A stretch of 64,000 nt of DNA from Methanobacterium formicicum DSM 3637 (GCF_000302455.1 NZ_AMPO01000003.1:206237-270236), one strand, 5' to 3'. Counted from the first letter of the stretch, positions 10,920-26,238 are shown. Numbers and translations are program-made. The notes: a model not told the origin generated them from the sequence alone.

Positions 10920-11813
10920 CTATTCGACACTTTCCAGGAAAACTTTAACCTCTCCTGCTATTTTTTCCCCCTGCTTGTGTCCAGCTTCAGCAGATGCGCC
11001 ACGGAAAGTGGCATCTAGAGGGTTGGGTCCTTTAGCTTCAATTGACTCTGTATCTGGGCTTATAACCATAACCTGGGAACCAGATTCTTTTAGTTGGGCC
11101 AGTTCCTCTTGAAAAGTGATGCGATGCATGGTGGGGCCCATTGCCGGTGCAATCATACTGGGTTCGGCAACAATTATGAGTACCAGATCATAACCCTGCG
11201 CTACATCGGCGTTAGTCCCTGAACTCATACCTCCATCAATGTATCTGCGATTATTAATGGTAGTGGGGGGATAAATACCTGGAACTGCTGAACTGGCAGA
11301 TACAGCAAGTAAAAGAGGAACACCTGAATCCTGATCAAATTTAACCCATTCACCAGTTTCGGCGTCAACGGCATTTAATACCAACTTTCTCTCTGGATTC
11401 CATTCATGAACTGGTAAACGTGAGGCCATTATTTCCAGTCTTTCTTCCTCGCCCATGGTGGGTGCGGCCAGTGCTGCTTCTCCAATAAGTGCCCTTGCAG
11501 TTTGTGAATCAGGGGAGCTCATAATAGCTGCAGCCATCATCTGACGGAATTTATGCCCATCGAAATCAACAGGCCTTTCTTTGGTTTCATGGACTGGTTT
11601 TAACTGTCTATGGTAAAGTTCTTCCAGGCTGAGGCCACTGGTGATCTGAGCCCCCACACTGGAACCAGCAGATGTCCCAACAATGAGTTCCGCATCGATT
11701 ACATTTAATCCACTTTCTTCAAGTGCAAAAAGCAAACCCAACTCCCATGCAGTTCCGGTAATTCCTCCGCCACTTAAAACCAGTGCTTTTGATGGTTTAT
11801 CCTTTTTAGCCAT
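10920..11813 (-). CDS. Patatin-like phospholipase
   Basis: A 297-residue cytoplasmic acyl hydrolase. The oxyanion-hole motif LSGGGITG is at residues 13-20, the nucleophile elbow GTSAG places Ser48 as nucleophile, and YIDGG places Asp193 as the second member of the Ser-Asp dyad. Together these complete the patatin catalytic set. The physiological substrate is unknown; archaeal membranes lack ester-linked acyl chains, so other esters or imported lipids are likely. It is monocistronic, with GGAGGT just upstream of the ATG. Confidence 0.88.
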   Translation of the reverse strand: MAKKDKPSKALVLSGGGITGTAWELGLLFALEESGLNVIDAELIVGTSAGSSVGAQITSGLSLEELYHRQLKPVHETKERPVDFDGHKFRQMMAAAIMSSPDSQTARALIGEAALAAPTMGEEERLEIMASRLPVHEWNPERKLVLNAVDAETGEWVKFDQDSGVPLLLAVSASSAVPGIYPPTTINNRRYIDGGMSSGTNADVAQGYDLVLIIVAEPSMIAPAMGPTMHRITFQEELAQLKESGSQVMVISPDTESIEAKGPNPLDATFRGASAEAGHKQGEKIAGEVKVFLESVE

Positions 11814-11884
11814 TATTTACCTCCTGTCACGATTTTAATAACTTAATGACTGTTATCATAAATCACCATAATCCTTCAACCTAA

Positions 11885-11975
11885 GATCCCTAATTTCAAT
11901 ACAATCCCTTATTTCCAAATATTATCCTTTATTTTTAAATATTATCCCTTAATTCCAAGATGATTCTTATTTTCA
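11885..11975. repeat. Degenerate ATCCCTTATTTC direct repeats
   Basis: The spacer between the patatin and SepCysS genes holds about four imperfect units of ATCCCTTATTTCcAAatatt, spaced roughly 20-25 bases. No gene is seen. Confidence 0.5.
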
Positions 11976-12032
11976 AAAGCATAAATATTAGGTCACAGGG
12001 GACCATTGAATTGTAGTTAAGTTACCTAATGT

Positions 12033-13181
12033 TTAGTCTGCCATTTCTTTGTATTTAGTGGCAATTTCAGCAAAGGAATTTGCTATGTAGTGTACCTGTT
12101 CCTGACTGTAACCGTAAACACTGCACTTGAACCACTGGGTCTGTCCCCTTTTGATCCCCACAATATTCCTTTTTTTAAGTTCTTCATAAAGATAAAAACC
12201 TTTACGTGGATGTTTATCTGCAATCCTATGGAAAAATGGAGTTTCAAACCGAACCAGATCATGTTCAGTGGGACGCACGCCGATCTGCCTGACTCCGCCT
12301 ATTTTTTCCATTTCAGAAACGAAGTAGCGGCTTTTTTCTACTTCAACATCCCACTTGTTAACCCGGTGAATTATGTGGGGTAAAGATGCCATTAATGTTG
12401 CAATGGGAGCTCCACGGCTAGTGCATCCTAGCATTTCAAGTTCTTTAACCTGATGCAGTGATGATCTTTTTAAAATCAGATCTGCCCATTCTTCCTGCAC
12501 TCCCAGAATACCTATGGGTCCAGAGGCAGCCATGCTTTTATGACCACTACCCACCACGAAATCCACATTCCACCGCTTGGCATCTATGGGCATTCTTCCC
12601 ATAGAGTATGCGCAGTTTAAAAGGAAGGGAATACCTGCGTCATGGGCAACTTTACCAATAGCTTGTGCATCAGTCACATTACCATAATTACCATCCACAT
12701 GGGTTAAAAGAACCAGACTAACATCTTCGCCCATATCATTGAGTTCATCAAGGGTTTCACGGTACCCTTCTGCGTTAATACGATATTCTGGATCATCACT
12801 GCTGGGAACTTCCACGATGTTAAGTCCGTTACGTTCTGCTGCTAGGTGACTGGTGTAATGGGCATTACCATCCATCACAACGGTATCTCCGGGTCTGCAA
12901 AGAGCATGCATTACTGCGAATTTACCTTCTCTTGCTCCATGAACAGTTCTAGCATAATCAGCACCAATAAAACGGGCCATATCCTCCAGGAAACTATTTA
13001 TGGATGGTTTTGATATTTCGTCCAGACGACCTGCACAGTAATCACAGACACTGTACCCATCGGAAAATTCGTATAATGCTTGTCGGGATTCGGGGGGAAG
13101 CACCCCTCCACGTTGAAGTGGATTAAGATTAAGATTTTCTCTTTCTGTTTGGCGATTAAGGGAGTAATCTTGACATTTCAT
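12033..13181 (-). CDS. pscS: O-phosphoseryl-tRNA:Cys-tRNA synthase (SepCysS)
   Basis: A 382-residue PLP enzyme that converts Sep-tRNA(Cys) to Cys-tRNA(Cys), the second step of tRNA-dependent cysteine synthesis in methanogens. The family start LNLNPLQRGGVLPPESRQAL is present. Lys215 in GSGHKSMAASGP should bind PLP. Cys46 and Cys49 (SVCDYCAGR) and Cys253 (EMLGCTSRG) correspond to the three cysteines implicated in the persulfide/Fe-S mechanism of the A. fulgidus enzyme. Length is typical. SepRS is not in this window. No operon partner is seen; about 410 bases of AT-rich DNA lie upstream. Confidence 0.93.
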   Translation of the reverse strand: MKCQDYSLNRQTERENLNLNPLQRGGVLPPESRQALYEFSDGYSVCDYCAGRLDEISKPSINSFLEDMARFIGADYARTVHGAREGKFAVMHALCRPGDTVVMDGNAHYTSHLAAERNGLNIVEVPSSDDPEYRINAEGYRETLDELNDMGEDVSLVLLTHVDGNYGNVTDAQAIGKVAHDAGIPFLLNCAYSMGRMPIDAKRWNVDFVVGSGHKSMAASGPIGILGVQEEWADLILKRSSLHQVKELEMLGCTSRGAPIATLMASLPHIIHRVNKWDVEVEKSRYFVSEMEKIGGVRQIGVRPTEHDLVRFETPFFHRIADKHPRKGFYLYEELKKRNIVGIKRGQTQWFKCSVYGYSQEQVHYIANSFAEIATKYKEMAD

Positions 13182-13594
13182 ATAAATTCACCAGTATTGG
13201 TTAATCTTGATATTTATTCATTAAGTTGAGATTTATCTACGATAACTTAATCTTGGATAATACTTTCTCTTTTGTCAAAAACTTAAATCCAATTTAACTT
13301 AACTATTTATATTATTTAATTTATTTTTTGGTTCTCATATATTTTCTCCAGAATAATGGATAGGATCCCCTGAATAATGGATTGTTTATCTCAATAATGG
13401 ATGGTGAAGATAACAAAATTATAACTTGTAATGTAAATGAAAATAAGTTAATTTAAGATGCAAATAAAATAACCCTGTGCAAATACTAATTAAACCATGG
13501 AAAAGGAGTTAAGTTGAATTTTTACCAGGTAAGAAACTACTTTTTTTAAAATATTATGCCTCTTAAAACTAACAGCAAGATACAAAACGATTAA
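13182..13594. other. AT-rich spacer with three phased AATAATGGAT repeats
   Basis: No gene is seen between SepCysS and the PHP gene. AATAATGGAT occurs at 13352, 13373 and 13393, that is at 20-21 base steps or two helical turns, which would put protein contacts on one face of the helix. It may be part of the SepCysS promoter region. Confidence 0.45.
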
Positions 13595-14236
13595 TCACCT
13601 GAATTGGTTCTTCTTTAGTATTTTAACTGCCTTGGTGAGTCCTAGATTTAGGGGAGATGTTTTCCGGCCAAAAGTTTCCAAATTACCTTTTTCAAAGCCT
13701 TTTCTCAGGTCATCTTCCTGTATGAACACCCCAGCATTACCTATTTCACTGGCAAAGTGAGCGTCACTACCTGCCAGTCCATTTAATCCATTTTTTTTGG
13801 CATATTTTTCTGCCTGGATATTGTACTTGTTTAGTAAGCAACGGGAATTGAATATCTCCACATAATCCACCAGTTTAGCATCTTCCTGGTTGGGTTTAAT
13901 TCCATTTCCCCGAATATTATCGAAGGGATGTGGGAGAACTATGATACCATCCTGTTCCCTTATCTGTGAAATTACCTCTTCAAATTTTCTGGAACGTATT
14001 TCTTCAGATAAGAATAATCCAATTACTTCCCCCCTTTCTGTACTTATTTCAGAGCCAACAATCACCTTAAACTTCTCACTTTCTAGTTTTTTGGCTTTCA
14101 ATGCTCCTTTAATGGTGTTATGGTCGGTTAAGGCTATTCCGGATATGCCTTTTTTAATGGCTATTTTTACCATTTTTTCTACATTTACCCAACCATCCCG
14201 GGAATAGTTAGAGTGAGTGTGAAGGTCGTATTTCAT
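13595..14236 (-). CDS. PHP-domain metal-dependent phosphoesterase
   Basis: A 213-residue PHP-superfamily protein. Metal-ligand motifs are KYDLHTHSNYSRDG at the N-terminus, LTDHNT near residue 38, a Glu in GSEIST, VLPHPFDN, and GLAGSDAHF near the C-terminus, which is a complete set. Relatives hydrolyse nucleoside 3',5'-bisphosphates, oligoribonucleotides or histidinol phosphate; the substrate here cannot be read. It lies 118 bases after the prenyltransferase gene in the same direction and may share its transcript. Confidence 0.8.
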   Translation of the reverse strand: MKYDLHTHSNYSRDGWVNVEKMVKIAIKKGISGIALTDHNTIKGALKAKKLESEKFKVIVGSEISTERGEVIGLFLSEEIRSRKFEEVISQIREQDGIIVLPHPFDNIRGNGIKPNQEDAKLVDYVEIFNSRCLLNKYNIQAEKYAKKNGLNGLAGSDAHFASEIGNAGVFIQEDDLRKGFEKGNLETFGRKTSPLNLGLTKAVKILKKNQFR

Positions 14237-14354
14237 ATAATTGCCTTTTTTGTGATTGAATCAATTTATTGGCCCTCTTTAATGATTATCTTAAACCTAA
14301 TATCTTTAAACCTCTTAAAATGATTGTCTTTAAATAATTATCTTAAGATGATTA

Positions 14355-15224
14355 TCATATTATGTAAAGCACACATACCACTACAATAACCCATAAAACT
14401 ATGCTTATAACCATTCCTCTATCTTTGAATATCATTTCAGGTTCGCCCCCCATGTTTCTGGCGTGAACCAGGAAAATGTAGCGGAAAAGTCCGTAAAAAG
14501 CGAAGGGAATTGTGATCATTATATAAATATTGCCTGAAAAGAAGGTGTAGAGTGAATAGGACATGATCAGTGCGGATGTGGTGATGTTGATCATCTGATC
14601 CAGCATATCTGTGGAATATTCGCCTAATATTTTCCGGTGATTGGATGCATTTTCTTTTAGTAAAACTAATTCATGCCTTCGTTTTCCAAGTGCCAGGAAT
14701 AGTGCCAGTAGGAATGCGCATATTATCAACCAGGGGGATACATAAACTCCTATAGCTAAGGCTCCAGCCATGGCTCTTAGCACAAAACCGATTGATATAA
14801 CCATTATGTCCACGATGATAATCTCCTTCAGGAAGAAGGAGTAGACAAGCATAAGGATGAAAAATGCTACAGATACCATGAAAAACTGTAAATTCAATAG
14901 ATAGGCCCCAGTAAGGGCTATGAATATTAATATTATAGCAGAGGTTAATGCATGGGATACTTTCAAACGTCCTGAAGCAAGAGGGCGATTCTTTTTTTTA
15001 GGGTGATTTTTATCTTTTTCAAGGTCTAAAATATCATTAAGTACGTATATGCTTCCTGAAAGTATGCAAAAGATTGTGAATGCAGCTATTACCTCAATCC
15101 AGAGGTTTAAATTTAAAAGATTTATTGAAAATATGATTCCAATGAATATAACCAGGTTCTTATACCACTGTTTTGGGCGCATGGATACTAAAATATCTTT
15201 TAACATTTTATCACTTAACTGCAT
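14355..15224 (-). CDS. UbiA prenyltransferase, decaprenyl-phosphate phosphoribosyltransferase type
   Basis: A 289-residue integral membrane protein with about eight or nine membrane segments. MRPKQWYKN near residue 15 and NDILDLEKDKNHP (N63, D64, D67, D71) followed by KKNRPLASG fit the UbiA subgroup that includes decaprenyl-phosphate phosphoribosyltransferase, rather than the geranylgeranylglyceryl-phosphate type. It would transfer a group to or from a polyprenyl chain in the membrane, perhaps phosphoribose onto a lipid carrier. The subgroup assignment rests on the short motifs alone. Confidence 0.75.
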   Translation of the reverse strand: MQLSDKMLKDILVSMRPKQWYKNLVIFIGIIFSINLLNLNLWIEVIAAFTIFCILSGSIYVLNDILDLEKDKNHPKKKNRPLASGRLKVSHALTSAIILIFIALTGAYLLNLQFFMVSVAFFILMLVYSFFLKEIIIVDIMVISIGFVLRAMAGALAIGVYVSPWLIICAFLLALFLALGKRRHELVLLKENASNHRKILGEYSTDMLDQMINITTSALIMSYSLYTFFSGNIYIMITIPFAFYGLFRYIFLVHARNMGGEPEMIFKDRGMVISIVLWVIVVVCVLYII

Positions 15225-15709
15225 TAACCTATTTGGTATTAAAACACTCTAAAAATCCTTATCAGAATAATTTACTTCTTATTTACTCTATTATTTAACT
15301 TCTTATCTATTTTCATATCTAACTTCTTATATTAACCGATTTAGGTATTTTAGGAATTATCAAGCAGTATGATCCTTATTTACATTGTGTAATATAACAT
15401 GATTAGTGTAATTTTATCGTTTGATCTTATAAGCTTATTAATTATGGATTTATTCTTTATTTGAATGTAAATTTATGGGAATTTTATAAACAGAATATTA
15501 ACTTCAATGGTAATTTAGGATATAACTCTCTGTTTGATGTATAAGTGAACATATAAGTCTTTTATTGAAAAAATAGTTTATTAAATAGGTTTATTGAGGT
15601 TGAAATGGATCAAATTCGATGAAAATGTTCATGATTGGATTATTTTCAATATTATCTAAAAAATGAATGGAGTTTTAATACACTAGTTAAAGTTAAGGAA
15701 GGAATGTCC
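15225..15709. other. AT-rich spacer, no gene seen
   Basis: About 485 bases lie between the prenyltransferase start and the GAPDH stop. TTTACTTCTTAT/TTTAACTTCTTAT-like units repeat near 15270-15335. No gene, conserved motif or strong foldback was found. Confidence 0.5.
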
Positions 15710-16723
<1,014 letters not shown>

Positions 16724-17014
16724 AATAAAATCCCCGTTATAGTATCATATTAAGTTTATCTTTCTTTTTTAGAATATAATAAATTTTATGATTTAATCTT
16801 TGGGAAAACTAAGTAATATTGATTTCTTCATTTTTTAAAGTACTACTTAATCTTTTAAAATATTTGTTTAAGGTAGTGATTAATATTTTAAACTAACTAA
16901 TGATTATTTTTTTTAAAGAACTAATTAACCCTGTTCACTGTAAATATTATTTAAAATTAATTAAATTACTTAAAATACAATAAATATTATTTAAAAATTG
17001 AAAAAATAGGTAAT

Positions 17015-17037
17015 CAGCCTTTTTTAACAAAAGGCTG
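17015..17037 (-). terminator. Hairpin terminator after Top6A
   Basis: CAGCCTTTT (17015-17023) and AAAAGGCTG (17029-17037) form a perfect nine-base stem with loop TTAAC. On the minus strand it comes 15 bases after the top6A stop and is followed by a T-rich tract. The rest of the spacer 16724-17014 is AT-rich with no gene. Confidence 0.75.
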
Positions 17038-17051
17038 TGTATGTATAGAGT

Positions 17052-18099
17052 TTATTCCATTGACTCAAGTTTTTCAGGTAAGTAAGTGTCAACAACGTAT
17101 TCCAGTCCATACTTGGAGAAAGACTGCTGTTCTGCTTTTTTCCCGATTTTGAGCATCTTCTTGATCTCCATCTGCCATGCTTCGTCCTTGTAACGGGGGT
17201 CTTTGGAGAGTTCTTTAAGCCTTAAAACATCAATATCTTTGAGGGGGTCAGTGGGAAGGTCGTAATTGATGATGTCGGAGGCGGTAACGCCCAGGAATTT
17301 GGCATCAGGTGTTGCCAGCTGGTGATTTACGTGGGCCAGTTTGGCACTTCCACTGATGATAACCATGGCAATGTGAAATCCCCATGGGTCTCCGTCGTTA
17401 CAAATGTAAACCGGAAGGTTAAGTTCTTCATTAACTCTTTTAAGGAAACGTCTTGTTGCACGGGCGGCCTGTCCTTTCAAACCCACAATTAAGGAGTCAA
17501 ATTTTTTGTAGGCATTTTCCTGGACCATCCTGTGGAACATACCCATGGTTTCCACGGCAATAACCCTTCGCACATCGTGATCCACAAAGTCTACCTCATC
17601 AATGGTGGGAGATATGGTGTAACCTGATTTACCTGCTCTGAGTGCGTTTATTTCCACGTCATCATCCTGGAATGTGATGTTTCCATAGACTGATGCTCCG
17701 TCTTCTTCTGGCATGAGGCCCAGGTCTTCACGGGTCATTCCCAGGGTAACTTCCAGGTCCTCACCCACGATGTTGGATTCCTGCTGGTCTCCGAAATCAA
17801 CATCCCATCCTTCGGAAACGTAGTACATCTCCCTTAAGGTGGCAGTTTTTCCCCGGCGAACCAGGTCCTTGCAGAAGTTGGCAACGTAAACCATCTGGGC
17901 TATTTTGGTGATTTGTTTAACGTTACCCAGGGATCTTTTCCCGTATCGGTCCCCTAAGACGTAGTAACGTTTATCAGTATCGTAGACTATGTTGGATGTT
18001 CCTCGGGAGGGAACTTTAATTGCTGGGACATTGTTCTGGTGTACATCTTCCAGTATTATGTCGCCCAGGCTTTTAAGTTTGTTAACGGCAATATCTTTC

Positions 18100-18107
<8 letters not shown>
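17052..18107 (-). CDS. top6A: DNA topoisomerase VI subunit A
   Basis: A 351-residue Spo11-like subunit that cuts and religates both DNA strands to relax and decatenate DNA. The catalytic tyrosine lies in LREMYYVSEGW (residue 95 or 96) in the winged-helix domain. The TOPRIM metal site follows as VIAVETMGM and CNDGDPWGFH. The gene begins inside the last codons of top6B (eight-base overlap), so the two subunits are translationally coupled. It ends in a clear hairpin terminator. Confidence 0.97.
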
Positions 18108-19665
<1,558 letters not shown>

Positions 19666-19800
19666 ACTATGCCTCCTTTAACTATTTTCAATATTCCATT
19701 TATTTAATGGATTTTTATTATTTTTCAATTAGTTTTAAAATTATTCAACCAATCACAATTTAATTAGTTTTAGGATTTTTCAATTAAATAAGTGATATTA

Positions 19801-20391
<591 letters not shown>

Positions 20392-20420
20392 CTAAATGAT
20401 TATTTACGTTATCCTTTAAG

Positions 20421-21264
<844 letters not shown>

Positions 21265-21444
21265 TTATAAAATTAGATGGAAACTTTAGGAATAAAATTT
21301 GTGAAAATAAATTATAACTCAAAATTAAGTTAGAAATCTTTTTTTCACTTGCGTATCCCAAAAATATGATTAGATATATTTTATTAAATTGAAATCTTTA
21401 TGGAAAAATGAGGATGCGCTCATTACCGGGTAATGAACATGTGT

Positions 21445-21771
<327 letters not shown>

Positions 21772-22584
21772 TATTAAAATGATGACATAGGTAAAAGATC
21801 AACAGATAATCAGATTACATAGATTAACATGGCCTAATAATTTTTATAGGCATCATGAACTAACTCATCAATAACATTACCATTTTGATCATTTAACGTT
21901 TAACTTTCGTTTTTATATTAGTATTTTGATGTATATAAAAAAGTGCATTTGCTTTTTTTAAATAGATGTGAATGAAATATGATATAAATAGGATATATGA
22001 GTGTATGTATCCATAAAAAAATATTGAACTATTGAACTACTTTAAATACTTAACAAATTCTTTATTAGACTCATTAAAAATCTGAAGAATTTAAAAATTT
22101 AATTATGAAACACGACAAGATGGATTAAAATAGTGAACCATTAGAAATGAGGTATTAATATGTCAATTCGCTTAAACCTCAAAAACATGTTAAAATTTGA
22201 TTAATAAACATGTAATATTGATTTTTATTGAAGAAATTAATACAGGAAAAAATCTTTTTTTAAAGGACATTATTTTTTAAAGGGCATTAACAAATTATAT
22301 ATAAGTTATATACTAAATATCAAAAAAATATTGGTGATCTCGTATTTCAAGTGAGTGCTTATAAAATAATATTTTTAATGTTTGATTGCATACAGTCAGT
22401 TGTTATTAATTCATTTTAAAAACAATAATGGATTAAATTAATGTCAGTGCACGCTAAGTTAAATTGTATCTAATTTTTCTTAGTAAAATCATTCAATACA
22501 ATAAAAGCCATTTAATACAATAGATCAATACAATTCAATACCAATAAATAAAATCAATAACTAATAAAAATAAGAGTTGAGAAA

Positions 22585-22671
22585 ATGGCAAAAGTGAAAG
22601 GAACTAAAAAAAGAACCAGAGCAAAACATGCAAAACCAGGAAATAAAAGAGGAAGAGGAGTTAAACATTAA
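22585..22671 (+). CDS. 28-residue highly basic peptide, possible ribosomal or nucleic-acid-binding protein
   Basis: The frame reads MAKVKGTKKRTRAKHAKPGN and ends KRGRGVKH. It has 12 Lys/Arg, two His and no acidic residue in 28 positions, with Gly and Pro punctuation, a composition seen in tiny ribosomal proteins such as bacterial THX or L41e, although it is not recognisably either. A weak ribosome site (GAGTTGAG) lies close before the ATG. Immediately after the stop begins a structured region that could be its 3' end. Chance occurrence is possible, but the lack of any acidic residue and the clean ATG-stop frame argue for a gene. Confidence 0.5.
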   Translation: MAKVKGTKKRTRAKHAKPGNKRGRGVKH

Positions 22672-22683
22672 TTAAGTACTTAT

Positions 22684-22757
22684 GGGCCGTTAGCGTTTAG
22701 ATCTGCAATGTTTAATATCTAAACTGTTACAGGAAAATCCGCTAGAAAACGGTTTTT
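22684..22757 (+). ncRNA. Candidate structured RNA or structured 3' end
   Basis: CCGT+TAGCG (22687-22695) pairs with CGCTA (22740-22744) and ACGG (22749-22752), leaving a GAAA bulge at 22745-22748. Inside, GTTTAGAT (22695-22702) pairs with ATCTAAAC (22717-22724), and CTGTTACAG can form a three-base mini-hairpin. A run of five T follows at 22753-22757. The shape is a branched RNA ending in a U-tract, on the plus strand. No known riboswitch or guide-RNA family was recognised. Confidence 0.45.
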
Positions 22758-22787
22758 AAAAATTCCAAAATTATTCCTCATTCTTCA

Positions 22788-22838
22788 TGTAAGTTTATCC
22801 TGAGCAGAATCAGTTATCTGCTCTCATCATAACTTACA
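22788..22838. other. Long hairpin with symmetric internal loop
   Basis: TGTAAGTT (22788-22795) pairs with AACTTACA (22831-22838), and GAGCAGA (22802-22808) pairs with TCTGCTC (22817-22823). The stems are separated by an internal loop of TATCCT against TCATCAT and closed by an eight-base loop. Fifteen perfect pairs in 51 bases are well beyond chance for this AT-rich DNA. On the minus strand the loop reads ATGATGA, resembling a C box, with CTGA in the hairpin loop, but a complete C/D RNA could not be established. Confidence 0.5.
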
Positions 22839-23240
22839 TTTGAATTACTAATTAATGTATTTAAAGCTAATTTTAATTAAATAATTTATTAAAGTCTTAA
22901 TTTGTATTTAACTAATTCATAAAATTATAATCTATGATTAAATTTCATTTGAAATATTAATCGCTTTTTAATTTAAATATGCAGTTTATAATTTCCTTTT
23001 TTTGCGAGTTTTTAACAATTTTTCCAAATAAATTCAGGATATCACTAGATTCAAGATATTTATTTTAAATTAAGATTCATTCAAACTCCATTAGAAGTAT
23101 TATTTTTTGTTAAATCAATCTTCCGGTTGAAATATTAATCTATGGATTAATGATAATGGAGGAGGGGGTGGGTTTATTTATAAACAAAAATAATATAAGT
23201 CACAAAAAACACTATTAAATCCCTTTTTTGAGGTTTTATT

Positions 23241-24474
<1,234 letters not shown>

Positions 24475-24492
24475 TTTTTTTTTGAACTAATC

Positions 24493-24620
24493 AATTTCTC
24501 ATAAAAATAATTAGTTCTCAATAATAATTAATTCTCAATGAAAAAATAATTAGCTTTCAGTACTAATAATTTGCAATAATAATAAATTATTAGTTCTCAA
24601 TAATTAATTAGTTCTCATAA
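24493..24620. repeat. Imperfect TTAGTTCTCAATAAT repeats
   Basis: TTAGTTCTCA occurs at 24511, 24590 and 24608, with degenerate copies such as TAATTCTCAATG between. The block fills the convergent spacer between moeA and the UPF0280 gene. Confidence 0.6.
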
Positions 24621-24652
24621 AAACAATAATTCATTGAATCTTATAAAAGATG

Positions 24653-25381
24653 TCAGTAAACATCGAAAAGATCCCCTAAAACTACTTTTTTATTGGTTTC
24701 CACCATATCAGGAATTTTCCCCACTGTGCCAGCTGATTCTCCAACCACCACCAGAACACCCCGCAGGTATTCTCGAAAATTCTCTGCTTTTCCCAGGCAA
24801 TTCTCCACCTGTTCAACTTCATTATTTCCGGTGGCATGATTGGCAATGGAGGTAGCCAGTGCATCAGCCACACTCGCTGAAGAAGCAAAAACTGTAACTG
24901 AGTCTGCGTGACCAAAACTGATGGAATGGCCCACAGTACCGGAGGATGTGCAGATTCCCATGGGGGTATTGCGAGGCCTGATCTTAAATCCAATCCGTCC
25001 TGAAAGGGATGATTCCCCTGCATATAATCCCATAATAACATCTTTACTGGTTTTGAGGGCAATATCTCCCCCGTTATCCACAATGACATTCTGAGCCTCA
25101 TGATTCAGTAAAAAGTTAAGGATAAGCTGGGATATGGTCCCAGCCACTGCTGCCATAGGCCCCACATCAGCTATTTCAGCAGATTCCACCATCATCTTCA
25201 CAATTAGAGGTGCTTTACCAACTTTCAATGGTTCTAAACTTGTTTGAAATTCAGGATTCATTCGAATGTAATTTTTCAGTTCTCCCCTACATTTATTAAT
25301 AAAACCAAGGAGGTATTGGGGTTCAACATCGGATGTGAGTATTATGTTGGTTTCCTGGATATGGATCCTTTTTTTTATCAT
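24653..25381 (-). CDS. UPF0280 family protein (ApbE-like fold)
   Basis: A 242-residue conserved methanogen protein. IADVGPMAAVAGTISQLI, IVDNGGDIALK and GICTSSGTVGHSISFGHADSVTVFA match the UPF0280 pattern, which is distantly related to ApbE flavin transferases (the TSSG...GHSI...AD...TV layout is the same). Enzymatic activity in this family is not established. It points away from the PH-domain gene and toward moeA. Confidence 0.85.
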   Translation of the reverse strand: MIKKRIHIQETNIILTSDVEPQYLLGFINKCRGELKNYIRMNPEFQTSLEPLKVGKAPLIVKMMVESAEIADVGPMAAVAGTISQLILNFLLNHEAQNVIVDNGGDIALKTSKDVIMGLYAGESSLSGRIGFKIRPRNTPMGICTSSGTVGHSISFGHADSVTVFASSASVADALATSIANHATGNNEVEQVENCLGKAENFREYLRGVLVVVGESAGTVGKIPDMVETNKKVVLGDLFDVY

Positions 25382-25493
25382 TAACTAAAGATTAGTTTAA
25401 TGATGCAGATAAACTATTTAGATTGTGAAGTTTATACTAGAAAATAGTTATAATAAGATGAAAAGTTGTCATAATGAATGGTGGTACCGTATA

Positions 25494-26096
25494 ATGTTTA
25501 ACAGAAAGACTAATTCAAATCCAGGGGAAAGGGTAGTATTCCAGACCAGACCCCGATTTTTGGCCAGCCTGAAATCGACCATTCTTAAATTAATAATCCT
25601 TCTGGTGATACTTTACTTTTTCAGGAGTATAATGGCATTAGCATTCACCTTACAGGAATATGCGGTGCAGATGGTACAGATTCCTCTGATTCAAGCCACA
25701 TTTTACATTCTTATACTTATAATTGCCCTTTTGATACTATCCATGCTCTTAGATATTGTATCCTGGAGGCGGAAGGAGTATCAACTCACCAACCAGCGGG
25801 TAATAGTAAAAAGTGGATTGGTTAGGAGAAAAAAATCTTACATACATTACAGTAAGATTCAGGATATTGATGTTTATCAGGGTGTAGTTGACCGGATATT
25901 TTCAGCAGGAGACATAGAGATTTATGGAGGTCATGAACACACTAACATCCTTTTGGAGGATGTTCCTAATCCACGTGAAGTAGAGGATATTATTGATCGG
26001 GTTATGGTTGGTGAAGAAGTGGGTTTCAAACCCCCGCGTAGTAAAACCCCCAGAAAATCAATTATCGATGAATATGACCAAAAGTTTAAAAGATAG
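25494..26096 (+). CDS. PH-domain (YdbT/bPH2) membrane protein
   Basis: A 200-residue protein with two predicted membrane segments (about residues 26-48 and 60-85) followed by a bacterial-type PH domain: WRRKEYQLTNQRVIVKSGLVRRKKSYIHYSKIQDIDV, then IEIYGGHEHTNILLEDVPNPREV. The C-terminal tail is charged. ATG 25494 is chosen because GGTGG is nine bases upstream; a longer frame from 25425 adds an unlikely leader. The function is unknown; such proteins are often tied to envelope or membrane stress. Confidence 0.8.
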   Translation: MFNRKTNSNPGERVVFQTRPRFLASLKSTILKLIILLVILYFFRSIMALAFTLQEYAVQMVQIPLIQATFYILILIIALLILSMLLDIVSWRRKEYQLTNQRVIVKSGLVRRKKSYIHYSKIQDIDVYQGVVDRIFSAGDIEIYGGHEHTNILLEDVPNPREVEDIIDRVMVGEEVGFKPPRSKTPRKSIIDEYDQKFKR

Positions 26097-26238
26097 TCGG
26101 ATAATATTAGAATGAGAATAATGGAGTAATATGCCGTTATAGGTGGAAAATTCCAATCCATTCCGAATTTTTGATGCACATAGAACTGCAAATAATAATT
26201 ATTTAAATTGCCAATATAATTCCTGATCTGAGATTAAC

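Noticed and set aside
22684..22757. tRNA gene
   Set aside because: Length is close to a tRNA, but there is no TTCRA-type T-loop, no D-loop GG and no anticodon arm in the right place; the pairings form a different branched structure.
22788..22838. Box C/D guide RNA on the minus strand
   Set aside because: An ATGATGA and a CTGA are visible, but the spacing and the second C'/D pair do not fit, so no C/D RNA call was made.
24634..24855. Plus-strand frame over the end of the UPF0280 gene
   Set aside because: Antisense shadow of a conserved gene, without ribosome site or recognisable sequence.
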